This document shows positions 17,769 to 25,468 of a DNA stretch of 26,121 nt, piece after piece. Every line of letters begins with the position of its first letter. Within the stretch, counting starts at the first letter, position 1. Under the pieces are notes generated by a model that worked only from the letters and a program-made list of their open reading frames with translations, did no database searches and had not been told where the DNA came from. The translations under genes were made by a program, and so were the position numbers. The stretch lies in contig DASWCW010000071.1 in NCBI GenBank assembly GCA_036395835.1, positions 1-26,121 of the forward strand. The letters run 5' to 3'. The DNA comes from AP-16 sp036395835 (lineage in GTDB: Bacteria > Pseudomonadota > Alphaproteobacteria > Rhizobiales > Xanthobacteraceae).

Positions 17769-18341
17769 ATGCTGGACGTCGTGGAATGCGAGCGGGCTCG
17801 GGTCAGCCGGAACCCTGCCTATGATGGCCGCTTCTTCACCGGCGTGCGCACCACCGGCGTTTATTGCCGTCCCGTTTGTCCGGTGAGACCGGCGCGCGCA
17901 CGCAATGTGGAATTCTTTTTCTCGGCCGCCGCCGCGGAGGCTGCGGGATACAGGCCCTGTCTTCGATGTCGTCCTGAGACGGCGCCCTTCTCACCGGCAT
18001 GGAAAGGCTCGCGGACCACCGTCGAGCGAGCCATGCGCCTCATCAACGCCGGTGCGCTCGATGACCGCGGCGTGGAGGACTTGGCCGCGCGTCTCGGCGT
18101 CGGGCCTCGACACCTGAGCCGGCTGTTCGAAAAGCATGTCGGCGCGAGCCCTACGCAAGTCGCGAAGACCGCGCGGATCCAAAGGGCCAAGCGCCTGATC
18201 GATAGCACCGATCTGCCGATGACCGAGATCGCGCTTCGCTCCGGCTTTCGCAGCCTGCGCCGCTTCAACGGCGTATTCGCCGAGGTTTACAAACGTCCGC
18301 CGAGTGAGATCAGGCGAGCTCGACATATACGGCCGCACTGA
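17769..18341 (+). CDS. adaA: AdaA-type methyl-phosphotriester sensor / AraC-family regulator
   Basis: A 190-residue protein. Residues 17-70 are the Ada zinc-binding domain: DGRFFTGVRTTGVYCRPVC with Cys33, Cys37, Cys64 and Cys67 (CLRC). In Ada this cysteine cluster accepts a methyl group from DNA phosphotriesters and becomes a strong DNA-binding activator. Residues 80-185 are an AraC-type double helix-turn-helix (LAARLGVGPRHLSRLFEKHVG; then MTEIALRSGFRSLRRF). Unlike E. coli Ada there is no C-terminal methyltransferase, and unlike many actinobacterial and proteobacterial relatives there is no AlkA glycosylase domain; the frame stops cleanly after the second helix-turn-helix. This matches B. subtilis AdaA in layout. 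The ATG at 17769 has GGGAGCAAGGA upstream. No methyltransferase or glycosylase gene is adjacent; the divergent MFS gene is the nearest possible target. Confidence 0.85.
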   Translation: MLDVVECERARVSRNPAYDGRFFTGVRTTGVYCRPVCPVRPARARNVEFFFSAAAAEAAGYRPCLRCRPETAPFSPAWKGSRTTVERAMRLINAGALDDRGVEDLAARLGVGPRHLSRLFEKHVGASPTQVAKTARIQRAKRLIDSTDLPMTEIALRSGFRSLRRFNGVFAEVYKRPPSEIRRARHIRPH

Positions 18342-18545
18342 CGCGCGACCTCCGTATTGGCCCGAGCAGTGCCAACAGGCGATATTCTCCATACGCGACA
18401 CCAAGGCCCGATCGATCAGATCGTGCGTTCAGCGTTTTGCAGGACGACCCCTTTGCGCTTTCCGCCATCTCGGCTATTCTCGCCCCACATCCTGGGGGCC
18501 GCGAATCCCCAACAAAGGGGCGTTCTGTTCGCAACGCAGGGGCTG

Positions 18546-19007
18546 ATGACTATCTTGAAAATTGCGGTGGTTTCTGCGGCGTTCCTCGCCACGCCGGCCT
18601 TTGCCCAGTCGGGCTCGGGCAAGATCGTTTTCATCACCGAGAAAGAGGCAGTGCTCCCTGCTGCCTCATCTCCCGACATGACTTTTAGGGCCGGGATCAC
18701 GCGCGGCCCGAAGGTCATCGTGGTATTTCCGGCGGGGAGCGATGGCAACGCTCAATCTCCCGTACATCTCGAGTTTCGGTTCGAAGCTCACGGCGGCGCA
18801 AAGATCGATCCCGCATCGGTGAAAATTACCTATCTCAAAAATCCGGCGGTCGATCTGACCGAACGGGTAAAGTCATTCATAGGACCCGGCGCGATCGACG
18901 TGCCCGCCGCCGAAATGCCGCCCGGCAATCACCCGATTCGGGTCGAGGTGAAGGATAGCGAAGGCCGCTCCGGCTCTGCGATCTTCACCCTGAAGATCTC
19001 GCAGTAG
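18546..19007 (+). CDS. Small exported protein of unknown function (beta-rich)
   Basis: A 153-residue protein with a Sec signal peptide (hydrophobic core after MTILK, AFA-Q cleavage near residue 20). The mature part is rich in beta-strand-like stretches: KVIVVFP, VHLEFRFEAHGG, VKITYLKN and, near the end, HPIRVEVKDSEGRSGSAIFTLKIS. That ending resembles the last strands of an immunoglobulin- or cadherin-like sandwich. I recognise no named family and no catalytic motif. The start at 18546 is preferred to 18357 because the upstream part is unlike protein and AGGGG precedes the ATG. The gene lies 12 bases before the first zinc-ribbon gene, so the two are probably co-transcribed. Confidence 0.75.
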   Translation: MTILKIAVVSAAFLATPAFAQSGSGKIVFITEKEAVLPAASSPDMTFRAGITRGPKVIVVFPAGSDGNAQSPVHLEFRFEAHGGAKIDPASVKITYLKNPAVDLTERVKSFIGPGAIDVPAAEMPPGNHPIRVEVKDSEGRSGSAIFTLKISQ

Positions 19008-19019
19008 CGGGGGCGTCTG

Positions 19020-19244
19020 ATGGAATGCCCATTCTGCGGTGGCGAGGTGAAGAGCGACGCGCTTGCCTGCAGGCATTGCGCGAGGGATCTCGGTGTGCCC
19101 GCATCGCTGCTGGAGGAAAATCGCGAGCTGAAGAACAAGGTCAAGCAGTTGCACGCGAGCATTGCCGAAGCGGAGGCTGAGTTGAAACGGCTCAAGTCCC
19201 GCGCGTTCCCCTGGCCGTTCGGCCTGCCGCGCTGGATTTCGTGA
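19020..19244 (+). CDS. Small zinc-ribbon / coiled-coil protein
   Basis: A 74-residue protein. Residues 1-24 form a zinc ribbon with Cys3, Cys6, Cys17 and Cys20 (MECPFC, then CRHCARDL). Residues about 28-62 are a charged heptad-like helix (LLEENRELKNKVKQLHASI, then EAEAELKRLKS), probably a coiled coil, and the end is a short Pro/Trp-rich tail. No signal peptide or membrane segment is seen. Its N-terminus shares the same pattern, cysteine spacing and following 'EN-EL' helix with the next gene, so the two are paralogs. It starts 12 bases after the exported protein gene, with a G-rich site upstream. The function is unknown; an assembly or adaptor role for the membrane paralog is a guess. Confidence 0.75.
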   Translation: MECPFCGGEVKSDALACRHCARDLGVPASLLEENRELKNKVKQLHASIAEAEAELKRLKSRAFPWPFGLPRWIS

Positions 19245-19369
19245 AACGGAGCGGGCCCCTGTCCGCGCCGTGAGGAGGCTCGGGTGGGTCGGGCCCGATC
19301 ATCGGCCCCATAGGTTCCAAACCGCGCCGCCTTCCCCGGCGCGTTGCCTGCACGGAGGCAATATCGACG

Positions 19370-20137
19370 ATGGAATGCCCCTTCTGCACCGAGACGCTGT
19401 GGGACGAGGCAATCGTCTGCAACCAGTGTAGCCGCGATCTGCGGCTCGCCAAGCCCGTGATCGCCGAAAATCAGGAGCTGATCGGAATCGTCGAGGAGCT
19501 GCAGCTGCAGTTCGATGCGGTGCGCGCTCAGATCGCCCGGCATTCGGCGCCGATTTCCTATTGGTTGAAATACCACGGCATCTACGTGTTGCCTCCGGTG
19601 CTGATCCTGCTGCTGGCGCATTATCTCATGATCGTCCGGCTCGACCTGCACCCGATCTATCTGCGGCTGGCATCCTTCCTCATTCCGCTGCCGTTCGGGT
19701 TCGTGCTGCTGTGGATCGCCCATCACGGGTTCCGGTGGGCCTTTGCCGTAGGATTGATCGTGGGCGTGGCCGCGGTCGGCGGGATGCTCACCGTCATCGG
19801 GTACACCGACAATGTGCCGATTGCGCCCGGTAGCGCCCGGGAATGGCGCGAAGCGACCGAATACGCCATCAGCATTGCGCTGGCGATGGTGACCGGAGAC
19901 GTGCTGGCAACGTTTCTGCGGCGGCTCATCCCCCGCACGATGGCCACGAGCGAGCGGCCCAATCCGCTCGCCATGCGCGCCGCGCTGGCGCTCGGCAGCC
20001 ACGTCGGTCGCCAGGCGATCCGGCGACGCGCGCAGAGGATCCAGGAGATATGCCAGACGGTGGGCCCGGCGATCGGCATCGTGGCGACCGCGAGCGCATC
20101 GATTTACGCGGGCATTCGCGGTTTGTTGCCGAGTTGA
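19370..20137 (+). CDS. Zinc-ribbon membrane protein, paralog of the preceding gene
   Basis: A 255-residue protein opening with the same ribbon as its neighbour (MECPFC, Cys3/6/17/20, CSRDLR) and a helix containing AENQELIGIVEELQLQ. Hydrophobic segments follow at about residues 70-89, 97-116 and 123-144, with weaker ones near 165-183 and 232-250. Between the last two is a strongly basic stretch (RRLIPRT, then GRQAIRRRAQR). The ribbon is therefore cytoplasmic or at the membrane surface, depending on topology. I recognise no family. The ATG at 19370 has GGAGG 11 bases upstream, a slightly long spacing. The gene lies 125 bases after the small paralog and converges on the CHAT-domain gene, which begins its 3' end 105 bases further on. 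Confidence 0.75.
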   Translation: MECPFCTETLWDEAIVCNQCSRDLRLAKPVIAENQELIGIVEELQLQFDAVRAQIARHSAPISYWLKYHGIYVLPPVLILLLAHYLMIVRLDLHPIYLRLASFLIPLPFGFVLLWIAHHGFRWAFAVGLIVGVAAVGGMLTVIGYTDNVPIAPGSAREWREATEYAISIALAMVTGDVLATFLRRLIPRTMATSERPNPLAMRAALALGSHVGRQAIRRRAQRIQEICQTVGPAIGIVATASASIYAGIRGLLPS

Positions 20138-20242
20138 AACATCCTTTTGCCGGGATCGAATGCTCTCGCGATCGGGGCCGTCTGATTTTCGCAGCCGGAA
20201 TTTCCTAGTCTAATTTCGCGTTGGATTGCTGGCCCGTCTCTC

Positions 20243-23200
20243 TCACTGAGCGCCGCCGTCGCCAATGATGGTGTAAGGCGCCCAGAACAGCGGATGGGCA
20301 TATGCAAACAGCATCTTGCCGCCGGCATCGGCCTGTCCTTTATCGTCGATCATCGCGATCATCGCCTGCCGCAACGCCTCTCCGCGCGAGATCTTGGGAT
20401 CCGCCGATTGTCGGCGGAACAGATCGGAGACGAGCTCGCGCGCCGAAGCCGAATGCACCGACCAATTGGTCACCAGAATCGCCCGAGTGCCGGCATAGAA
20501 GAACGCGCGGCCGAGCCCCGAGGCGGCTTCGGCGCCCGCACCGGCGGCCGCACCGGTATTGCAGGCGGAGAGCACGACCCAGTCCGCATCGAGCTTCAGT
20601 CCCAAAATTTCCTCCATGGTCAGCAGCCCGTCGCCCGCAACGCCGGCGACCGCGGGTGCCGTCAGCGCCAGCGCAGGCTGGGTCAGCCCGTCCAGATCGC
20701 CCGGCACCAGCCCATGGGTTGCGAACACGACGATGCGGTATTTGGAGAGATCGGCGGTCTTCACGGTCTGCTCGTTGGCTTTGATCCCCAGATGCAACAC
20801 CTTCGAGGGATCCGCCTCGAGCGCGAACGCAATCGATTTGAGCTCCTCGGCGGTATCGGGCAGGCGCGGCAACATTGCGAGCGACGCCGAATCGACCCCG
20901 CGCGTCTGCGGCGAGGAGCGCCGCCGCAACGGCAGGCCGCGCATGGTCGCATCGGCCACCTGCACGACCTGTTCCGGCTGGCCGCTTTCGCTCGCCTGTT
21001 CCGTATTGAAATACGGGTCGCCGAAGCCGATGAATTTTTCCCGTTTTGTCGATCCGGCCGGCAGTTGCCGGAGGGTTCGCAGCGCCGCCGTCGAGGGAAC
21101 CATGGTCACCGCGTGGGTGCGCGCGAGCCACGGTACGTCGCGATAGTTCGCGAATGCCGGCTCGAGATTCGCCTTGGGCTCGAACGCCGCGGTCGGCAGC
21201 AGGCTCAACGGCAGCAAGCCGAGTGCACCATTGGTCACCACGACGAGATGCTTGGCCGGCTTCCACGCCGGTTCCACGGGTTGCAGCAGCAGCGTGTAAA
21301 GCTCGTAGGCGAGCTTGAGATCGAACTGCGGAATATCGGCGATCGTGCTGGCCTCCGGCTCGAGCGCCTTGCGCAACTCGCGCACTTTTTCCTCGATGGC
21401 CTTTGCGCTGATCCGCTGCGCCGCGAACGCGACAGGCCCTTGCTTCGGCACCACCCAAATGAAGCTGTTGAACGCGCCGAGATACAACGACACCAGGGCC
21501 TCGTCCGGCCCGAGCGCCGCCCTGAGCTCGTCGACCGTGGGCGGCTTCGGATCGACCAGGTTGGCATATTCCGGAAAACGCCGCTGGATGTTGCGGCGTG
21601 CGGCGGCGCGTTCGGCACGAAGCTTGTCGATGGAGACCTGAAGCTCGCGGACCGCCTGCTCCTCCCGCTCTTCCGGCGCCATCGCCAACGCATTGTTGAG
21701 AACCCCGAGCTGCGCGCCGATCTGCTTCTGCAAATCCTGCTCCTGGCGGACGAGGTCCGCCAGCGCCGGATCGCGCGCCGCCATGCGGGCGCTCGATGCC
21801 GCGAGCGCCTTCTGCACCGAGTGGCCGCGGATCAGGTCGGCCAGCCCGAACGTCTCCAGCGCGACCGCTTCGGGCTTGTCACGCGAGGTCCGAGCCAAGA
21901 GCGACATGTAATTCTCGATAATGAACCGGTTTCGCTGGTCGCGCTGCACCATGCTGACGGCATCGTCATCGATGTCGTCGCGCGAAACCGAAACGAGAAT
22001 CGGCACCACGGCTCTGAGCTCTTGCAATGCCTCCGAATCGTGACCCGTCCTGGCTAGTGCGGCACCATAATAGCCTCGCGCCGTCGCAGTGTCTGGGTGC
22101 TTATCGCCCAATCGTTGCCGCAAGCGCTCATGGATCTGCTTGGCGACATCGGCCGCCGCGGCGGGGTTCTTCACGTTGACGAGCGTCCCCACCCGCGCCA
22201 GCCCGCCCGTCGCCATGACGCGGCGGACCGGATCCCAATTCTTGGTCGCCGCGTCGATGCGGTCGTAAATGGCTGCGGCATCGGCGCTCCGCCGCACCAG
22301 GTTCAGGGTGGCGGCATGCTGCAGCAATGCGTCGATGAAAGCCTGGGAATCTTCGCGATAGCCCAGAACCCGGTAGATCTCGACCGCCGTGCGGGCGAGC
22401 TGCTCGGCCTCGGCATGGCGTGCCTGCTCGACCAGGACGTTGGCCAAGTGATTGAGCATTTGCGCCGTATCCGGGTTGAACTTGCCGTTGCTGTTGAGGC
22501 GACTGAGCAGCGCACGACGGATATCGGCTTCGGCTTCGGCAAGTCTGCCTTGTGTGCGGCCTTCCAACGCAAGCGCGTAATCGATTCCAAGCTGAATTTC
22601 TTCAGGTGTCGGAGGCTTCGGCCAGGATCGTGATTTCACCAGGGTCTCACGTCGCAGCTCTTGCGCCCGACGATAGGCTGCTTCCGCCTGCTTGAACTGA
22701 CCGTGCGCGTCGAAAATGCGGGCCTTGCTGTCCTCGACCAAGGATGCCCATGAGGAACGGTATTGCTCGCCGTTGGGCCAGCCCTGGGATTCCTCTGCGA
22801 GCGCCATGACCTTCTTGAGATTTGCCTCCGCCTGTTGGATATCGCCCGAACCGAGATTGAGAGCGACGGCCCATCGATAGAGGGCGAACAATCGCCCTTT
22901 GAAACCCGGCCGGTTGTATTCATTGATCATCTGCGGGATGAGCTGCAGGGCCTTCCGCTGCTCGCCGGCAAGCTGGTACAGCCGCACGACGAACATTTGC
23001 TCGGTAAAATGATCGTCGCCGTGCGCGCGCTCGATCTCGATCGATTTGCTCGCGTCGGCGATCGCCTCGTTTACCCGTCCAACGCCGGCACGGGCCTGCG
23101 CGCGGCGCAACAGAAACGCCGCGAGGGCTTGGCCGTTTGCCGCCGCCGGAAGCTCCGCGTCGGCATCGAGCCGCATCTTGCCGGCCCGCGACGGGTCCGG

Positions 23201-23329
23201 TTTCTGCTGGTCGAGGATCGCCGTGACGTCATTGATGCTGCGCGGCGGCCCGACCAGCGCCGCCGTCTCCCCCAGTGCCGCCGGAACTGCCGCAACGAGA
23301 AAGAACAGCACCAAACCCACTGCCCTCAT
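20243..23329 (-). CDS. Exported TPR-CHAT domain protein (putative caspase-like cysteine protease)
   Basis: A 1028-residue protein. Residues 1-20 are a Sec signal (hydrophobic VGLVLFFLVAAVPAALG). Residues about 50-520 are helical repeats of TPR type (for example QARAGVGRVNEAIADASKSI and LANVLVEQARHAEAEQLAR). A helical linker about 560-650 is coiled-coil-like. The C-terminal CHAT domain (about 720-1028) has the clan CD dyad His872 (FATHG) and Cys923 (LSACNTG), and the usual end (FWAPYTIIGDGG). CHAT peptidases are separase/caspase relatives that act as effectors or processing enzymes; many bacterial ones lack known targets. The start at 23329 is chosen because the signal peptide begins there, with AAGGGGGG upstream; an in-frame start at 23629 adds non-protein-like residues. 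It converges on the zinc-ribbon pair and is divergent from dprA. Confidence 0.88.
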   Translation of the reverse strand: MRAVGLVLFFLVAAVPAALGETAALVGPPRSINDVTAILDQQKPDPSRAGKMRLDADAELPAAANGQALAAFLLRRAQARAGVGRVNEAIADASKSIEIERAHGDDHFTEQMFVVRLYQLAGEQRKALQLIPQMINEYNRPGFKGRLFALYRWAVALNLGSGDIQQAEANLKKVMALAEESQGWPNGEQYRSSWASLVEDSKARIFDAHGQFKQAEAAYRRAQELRRETLVKSRSWPKPPTPEEIQLGIDYALALEGRTQGRLAEAEADIRRALLSRLNSNGKFNPDTAQMLNHLANVLVEQARHAEAEQLARTAVEIYRVLGYREDSQAFIDALLQHAATLNLVRRSADAAAIYDRIDAATKNWDPVRRVMATGGLARVGTLVNVKNPAAAADVAKQIHERLRQRLGDKHPDTATARGYYGAALARTGHDSEALQELRAVVPILVSVSRDDIDDDAVSMVQRDQRNRFIIENYMSLLARTSRDKPEAVALETFGLADLIRGHSVQKALAASSARMAARDPALADLVRQEQDLQKQIGAQLGVLNNALAMAPEEREEQAVRELQVSIDKLRAERAAARRNIQRRFPEYANLVDPKPPTVDELRAALGPDEALVSLYLGAFNSFIWVVPKQGPVAFAAQRISAKAIEEKVRELRKALEPEASTIADIPQFDLKLAYELYTLLLQPVEPAWKPAKHLVVVTNGALGLLPLSLLPTAAFEPKANLEPAFANYRDVPWLARTHAVTMVPSTAALRTLRQLPAGSTKREKFIGFGDPYFNTEQASESGQPEQVVQVADATMRGLPLRRRSSPQTRGVDSASLAMLPRLPDTAEELKSIAFALEADPSKVLHLGIKANEQTVKTADLSKYRIVVFATHGLVPGDLDGLTQPALALTAPAVAGVAGDGLLTMEEILGLKLDADWVVLSACNTGAAAGAGAEAASGLGRAFFYAGTRAILVTNWSVHSASARELVSDLFRRQSADPKISRGEALRQAMIAMIDDKGQADAGGKMLFAYAHPLFWAPYTIIGDGGAQ

Positions 23330-23525
23330 GGCTACCCCCCTTGTCGTGCCGCGCCCGCTCGCGCCCGGAAAATACCACGATCGACGATGCCGCGCAGGGT
23401 AGGTCGTACTCCGTAACCGGACATACTGACAGGCCGTATTGGTCGGAGACCCCCTTGACCCGAGCGGCCGGATTGCCGAAGTGGGATCCTCAACGGGGGC
23501 CGGTGCGGCCGTGGACGTGCCAGGG

Positions 23526-24647
23526 ATGTGGGGAACAGCGGCGACCAATCCTCGTCTGAGCGAGGAGGAACGCATCGACGGGCTGCGGCTCATTCGCAGC
23601 GAGAACGTCGGTCCGCGCACCTTCCGCACGCTGCTGCATTATTACGGCACCGCCCGCGGCGCGCTGAAAGCCCTTCCGGAGCTTGCAAGCCGCGGCGGCG
23701 CCAAGCGCCCCGCGCGCATCCCGTCCCGCGAGGACGCCGAGCGCGAGCTCGCGGCGATGCGCTCGCTCGACGTGCGGCTCGTGGCCCTGGGCGAGCCGGA
23801 ATATCCCCCCGCCCTCGCCCGGATCGAGGATGCGCCGCCGCTGATCGCGGTGCGCGGCAACACCGCCCTGCTCGCTCGGCCGGTGGTCGCCATCGTCGGC
23901 TCGCGCAATGCCTCGGCCGCGGGCGCCAAGATGGCCGGCCGGCTCGCGCGCGATCTCGGCCAATCAGGTTTTGCCATCGCGTCGGGCCTCGCCCGCGGCA
24001 TCGATGCCGCCGCGCACCGGGCGAGCCTTGCGAGCGGCACGATCGCGGTGCTCGCCGGAGGTCTCGACCGCATCTACCCGCCCGAGCATGCGGATCTGCT
24101 CGAAGCGATCGTTGCCGAAGGCGTCGCGCTTTCCGAGATGCCGCTCGGCTGGGAGCCGCGCGCCCGGGATTTTCCCAGGCGCAATCGGCTGATCTCCGGC
24201 TTGGCGCTCGGCCTCTTGGTGGTCGAGGCGGCGCGGCGCTCGGGCTCGCTCATCACGGTGCGCTTCGCGCTCGAGCAGAACCGCGAGGTGTTCGCCGTTC
24301 CGGGATCGCCCCTCGACCCGCGCGCGGAAGGAACCAACGGCTTGCTCAAGCAGGGCGCAACCCTGGTGACCGAGGCGAGCGACGTCATCGCGGTGCTGGA
24401 GCCGATTGTGGGCCAAAAAATCGAGCCGCCGGCCGAAGCGGCCCCTTCCCCGCCCGAACCCGAACTTTTGCCCGGCACCGAGGCGCGCAGCCGTGTGCTC
24501 GGATTGCTCGGCCCCACCCCGGTGGCGCTCGACGATCTGGTGCGGCTGGCCGAAGCCTCGCCGGCGGTGGTGCGAACCGTGCTGCTCGAGCTCGAGCTCG
24601 CCGGCCGCGTGGAGCGCCACCGCGACGGTTCGGTTTCGGCGGCGTGA
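23526..24647 (+). CDS. dprA: DNA processing protein DprA
   Basis: A 373-residue DprA/Smf protein, which binds single-stranded DNA entering the cell and loads RecA; it is widespread even in bacteria not known to be transformable. The N-terminal helical/SAM-like part (LRLIRSENVGPRTFR) is followed by the extended Rossmann fold: VAIVGSRNAS near residue 125, SGLARGIDAAAH, AVLAGGLDRIYPPEH, SEMPLG, DFPRRNRLISGL and REVFAVPGSPLD. A C-terminal winged helix follows (about 300-373, LDDLVRLAEAS, LELELAGRVER). The start is uncertain: the ATG at 23526 gives a normal length, while a GTG at 23511 or TTG at 23439 would extend it by non-conserved residues. The familiar plsY-dprA-topA neighbourhood is not seen; it is flanked by the CHAT gene and a scrap of another gene. 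Confidence 0.92.
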   Translation: MWGTAATNPRLSEEERIDGLRLIRSENVGPRTFRTLLHYYGTARGALKALPELASRGGAKRPARIPSREDAERELAAMRSLDVRLVALGEPEYPPALARIEDAPPLIAVRGNTALLARPVVAIVGSRNASAAGAKMAGRLARDLGQSGFAIASGLARGIDAAAHRASLASGTIAVLAGGLDRIYPPEHADLLEAIVAEGVALSEMPLGWEPRARDFPRRNRLISGLALGLLVVEAARRSGSLITVRFALEQNREVFAVPGSPLDPRAEGTNGLLKQGATLVTEASDVIAVLEPIVGQKIEPPAEAAPSPPEPELLPGTEARSRVLGLLGPTPVALDDLVRLAEASPAVVRTVLLELELAGRVERHRDGSVSAA

Positions 24648-24657
24648 CAGACCCGCC

Positions 24658-24747
24658 CCGCTGATCGACTGGACAAGCCAAATGGCCGGCTTCTGGCAAA
24701 GCCGGTTCGATCACCTCGAAGATCTGCTCAAAAGGATGGACCAATGA
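24658..24747 (+). pseudogene. Probable C-terminal remnant of an SRPBCC/AHSA1-type protein
   Basis: Right after the dprA stop a frame ending at 24747 reads PLIDWTSQMAGFWQ, then RFDHLEDLLKRMD. It resembles the closing amphipathic helix of AHSA1/SRPBCC proteins, which are often encoded just before DUF1801 genes. Its stop overlaps the start of the DUF1801 gene as ATGA, a coupling typical of a former operon. No start codon or upstream domain remains because dprA occupies that space. A 7-bp stem at 24686-24692/24699-24705 lies within it. The family assignment rests on about 30 residues. Confidence 0.4.
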
Positions 24748-25301
24748 GCAAACCCGCGACCGAAGCGCTCTCCTCCGTTGCCAAAAGGACGTCCAAGAAA
24801 TCGGCGAACGTCGCAAAGAGGGCCGCCGCCAGGCGGGTCGCTGCGAAGGCGGCCCGGCCGCGCAAGAGGGCAGCGAAGTCGCAGTCCCGCAAGGTCGGAA
24901 AGCCGGCCCTCCTCGCAGGCGGCAACCCTCGGATCGCAAAGGCCGACGGCGACGCCCCCGTGCAGGCCTACATCGCGGCCATGCCGGGCTGGAAACGCGA
25001 TGTCGGGCGCCGTCTCGACGCGCTCATCGTGCGCACCGTCCCCGGCGTGCGCAAGGCGGTCAAATGGAACTCGCCGCTGTACGGTATAGAGGGCCAGGGC
25101 TGGTTCCTCGGCGTCCATTGCTTCACGAACTACGTCAAATTGGCTTTCTTCCGCGGCACGTCGCTGCGTCCTGTCCCGCCGGCTGCGTCCAAGAGCAAGG
25201 ATACGCGCAGCCTCGACATCCACGAGGACGACCAGCTCGACGAAGCTCAGCTCGCCGCCTGGGTGAAGCAAGCCAGCCTTTTGCCCGGCAAACGAATGTG
25301 A
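24744..25301 (+). CDS. DUF1801 protein with a basic, histone-H1-like N-terminal tail
   Basis: A 185-residue protein. Residues 1-58 are low-complexity, Lys/Arg/Ala-rich (for example KRAAARRVAAKAARPRKR), resembling bacterial histone-H1-like tails that bind DNA without sequence preference. Residues about 70-183 are a DUF1801 (YdhG-like) domain: VQAYIAAMPGWKRDVGRRLD, VKWNSPLYG, LAFFRGTSL, LDIHEDDQLDE and AAWVKQAS. The domain's biochemical function is not established. The ATG at 24744 has AAAAGGA upstream and overlaps the stop of a scrap gene. A second, distantly related DUF1801 gene follows, beyond a palindromic repeat. Similar tails occur in other alphaproteobacterial proteins, so the fusion may be a common lineage feature. 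Confidence 0.85.
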   Translation: MSKPATEALSSVAKRTSKKSANVAKRAAARRVAAKAARPRKRAAKSQSRKVGKPALLAGGNPRIAKADGDAPVQAYIAAMPGWKRDVGRRLDALIVRTVPGVRKAVKWNSPLYGIEGQGWFLGVHCFTNYVKLAFFRGTSLRPVPPAASKSKDTRSLDIHEDDQLDEAQLAAWVKQASLLPGKRM

Positions 25302-25322
25302 TCGGGAAGTCGCGAGGTGCGT

Positions 25323-25409
25323 GCTCGTAGCCCGGGTGAAGCGCAGCGAAACCCGGGGCAGCCTATCAATCGTTCCCGGGTTACGCTTCGCTCCACCCGG
25401 GCTACGAGC
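25323..25409. repeat. Imperfect palindromic (REP-like) repeat
   Basis: Two inverted arms of about 35 bases, 25323-25357 and 25375-25409, share a GCTCGTAGCCCGGGTG core and differ at only a few positions, with an 18-base centre. The transcript could form a long hairpin. The TAGCCCGG(G/A)TG(G/A)AGCG motif is typical of dispersed intergenic palindromes in Bradyrhizobium-type genomes. Only this copy is seen in the window. It lies between two DUF1801 genes and could end or attenuate the transcript. Confidence 0.8.
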
Positions 25410-25468
25410 TAGCGATACTCAAGTGACGGGCGGGTCGACAACAACCATTGAAGAAAGCGACAACGACC

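Noticed and set aside
20294..22057. 587-codon plus-strand frame inside the CHAT gene
   Set aside because: Antisense shadow without motifs; the opposite strand has the CHAT dyad and TPR pattern.
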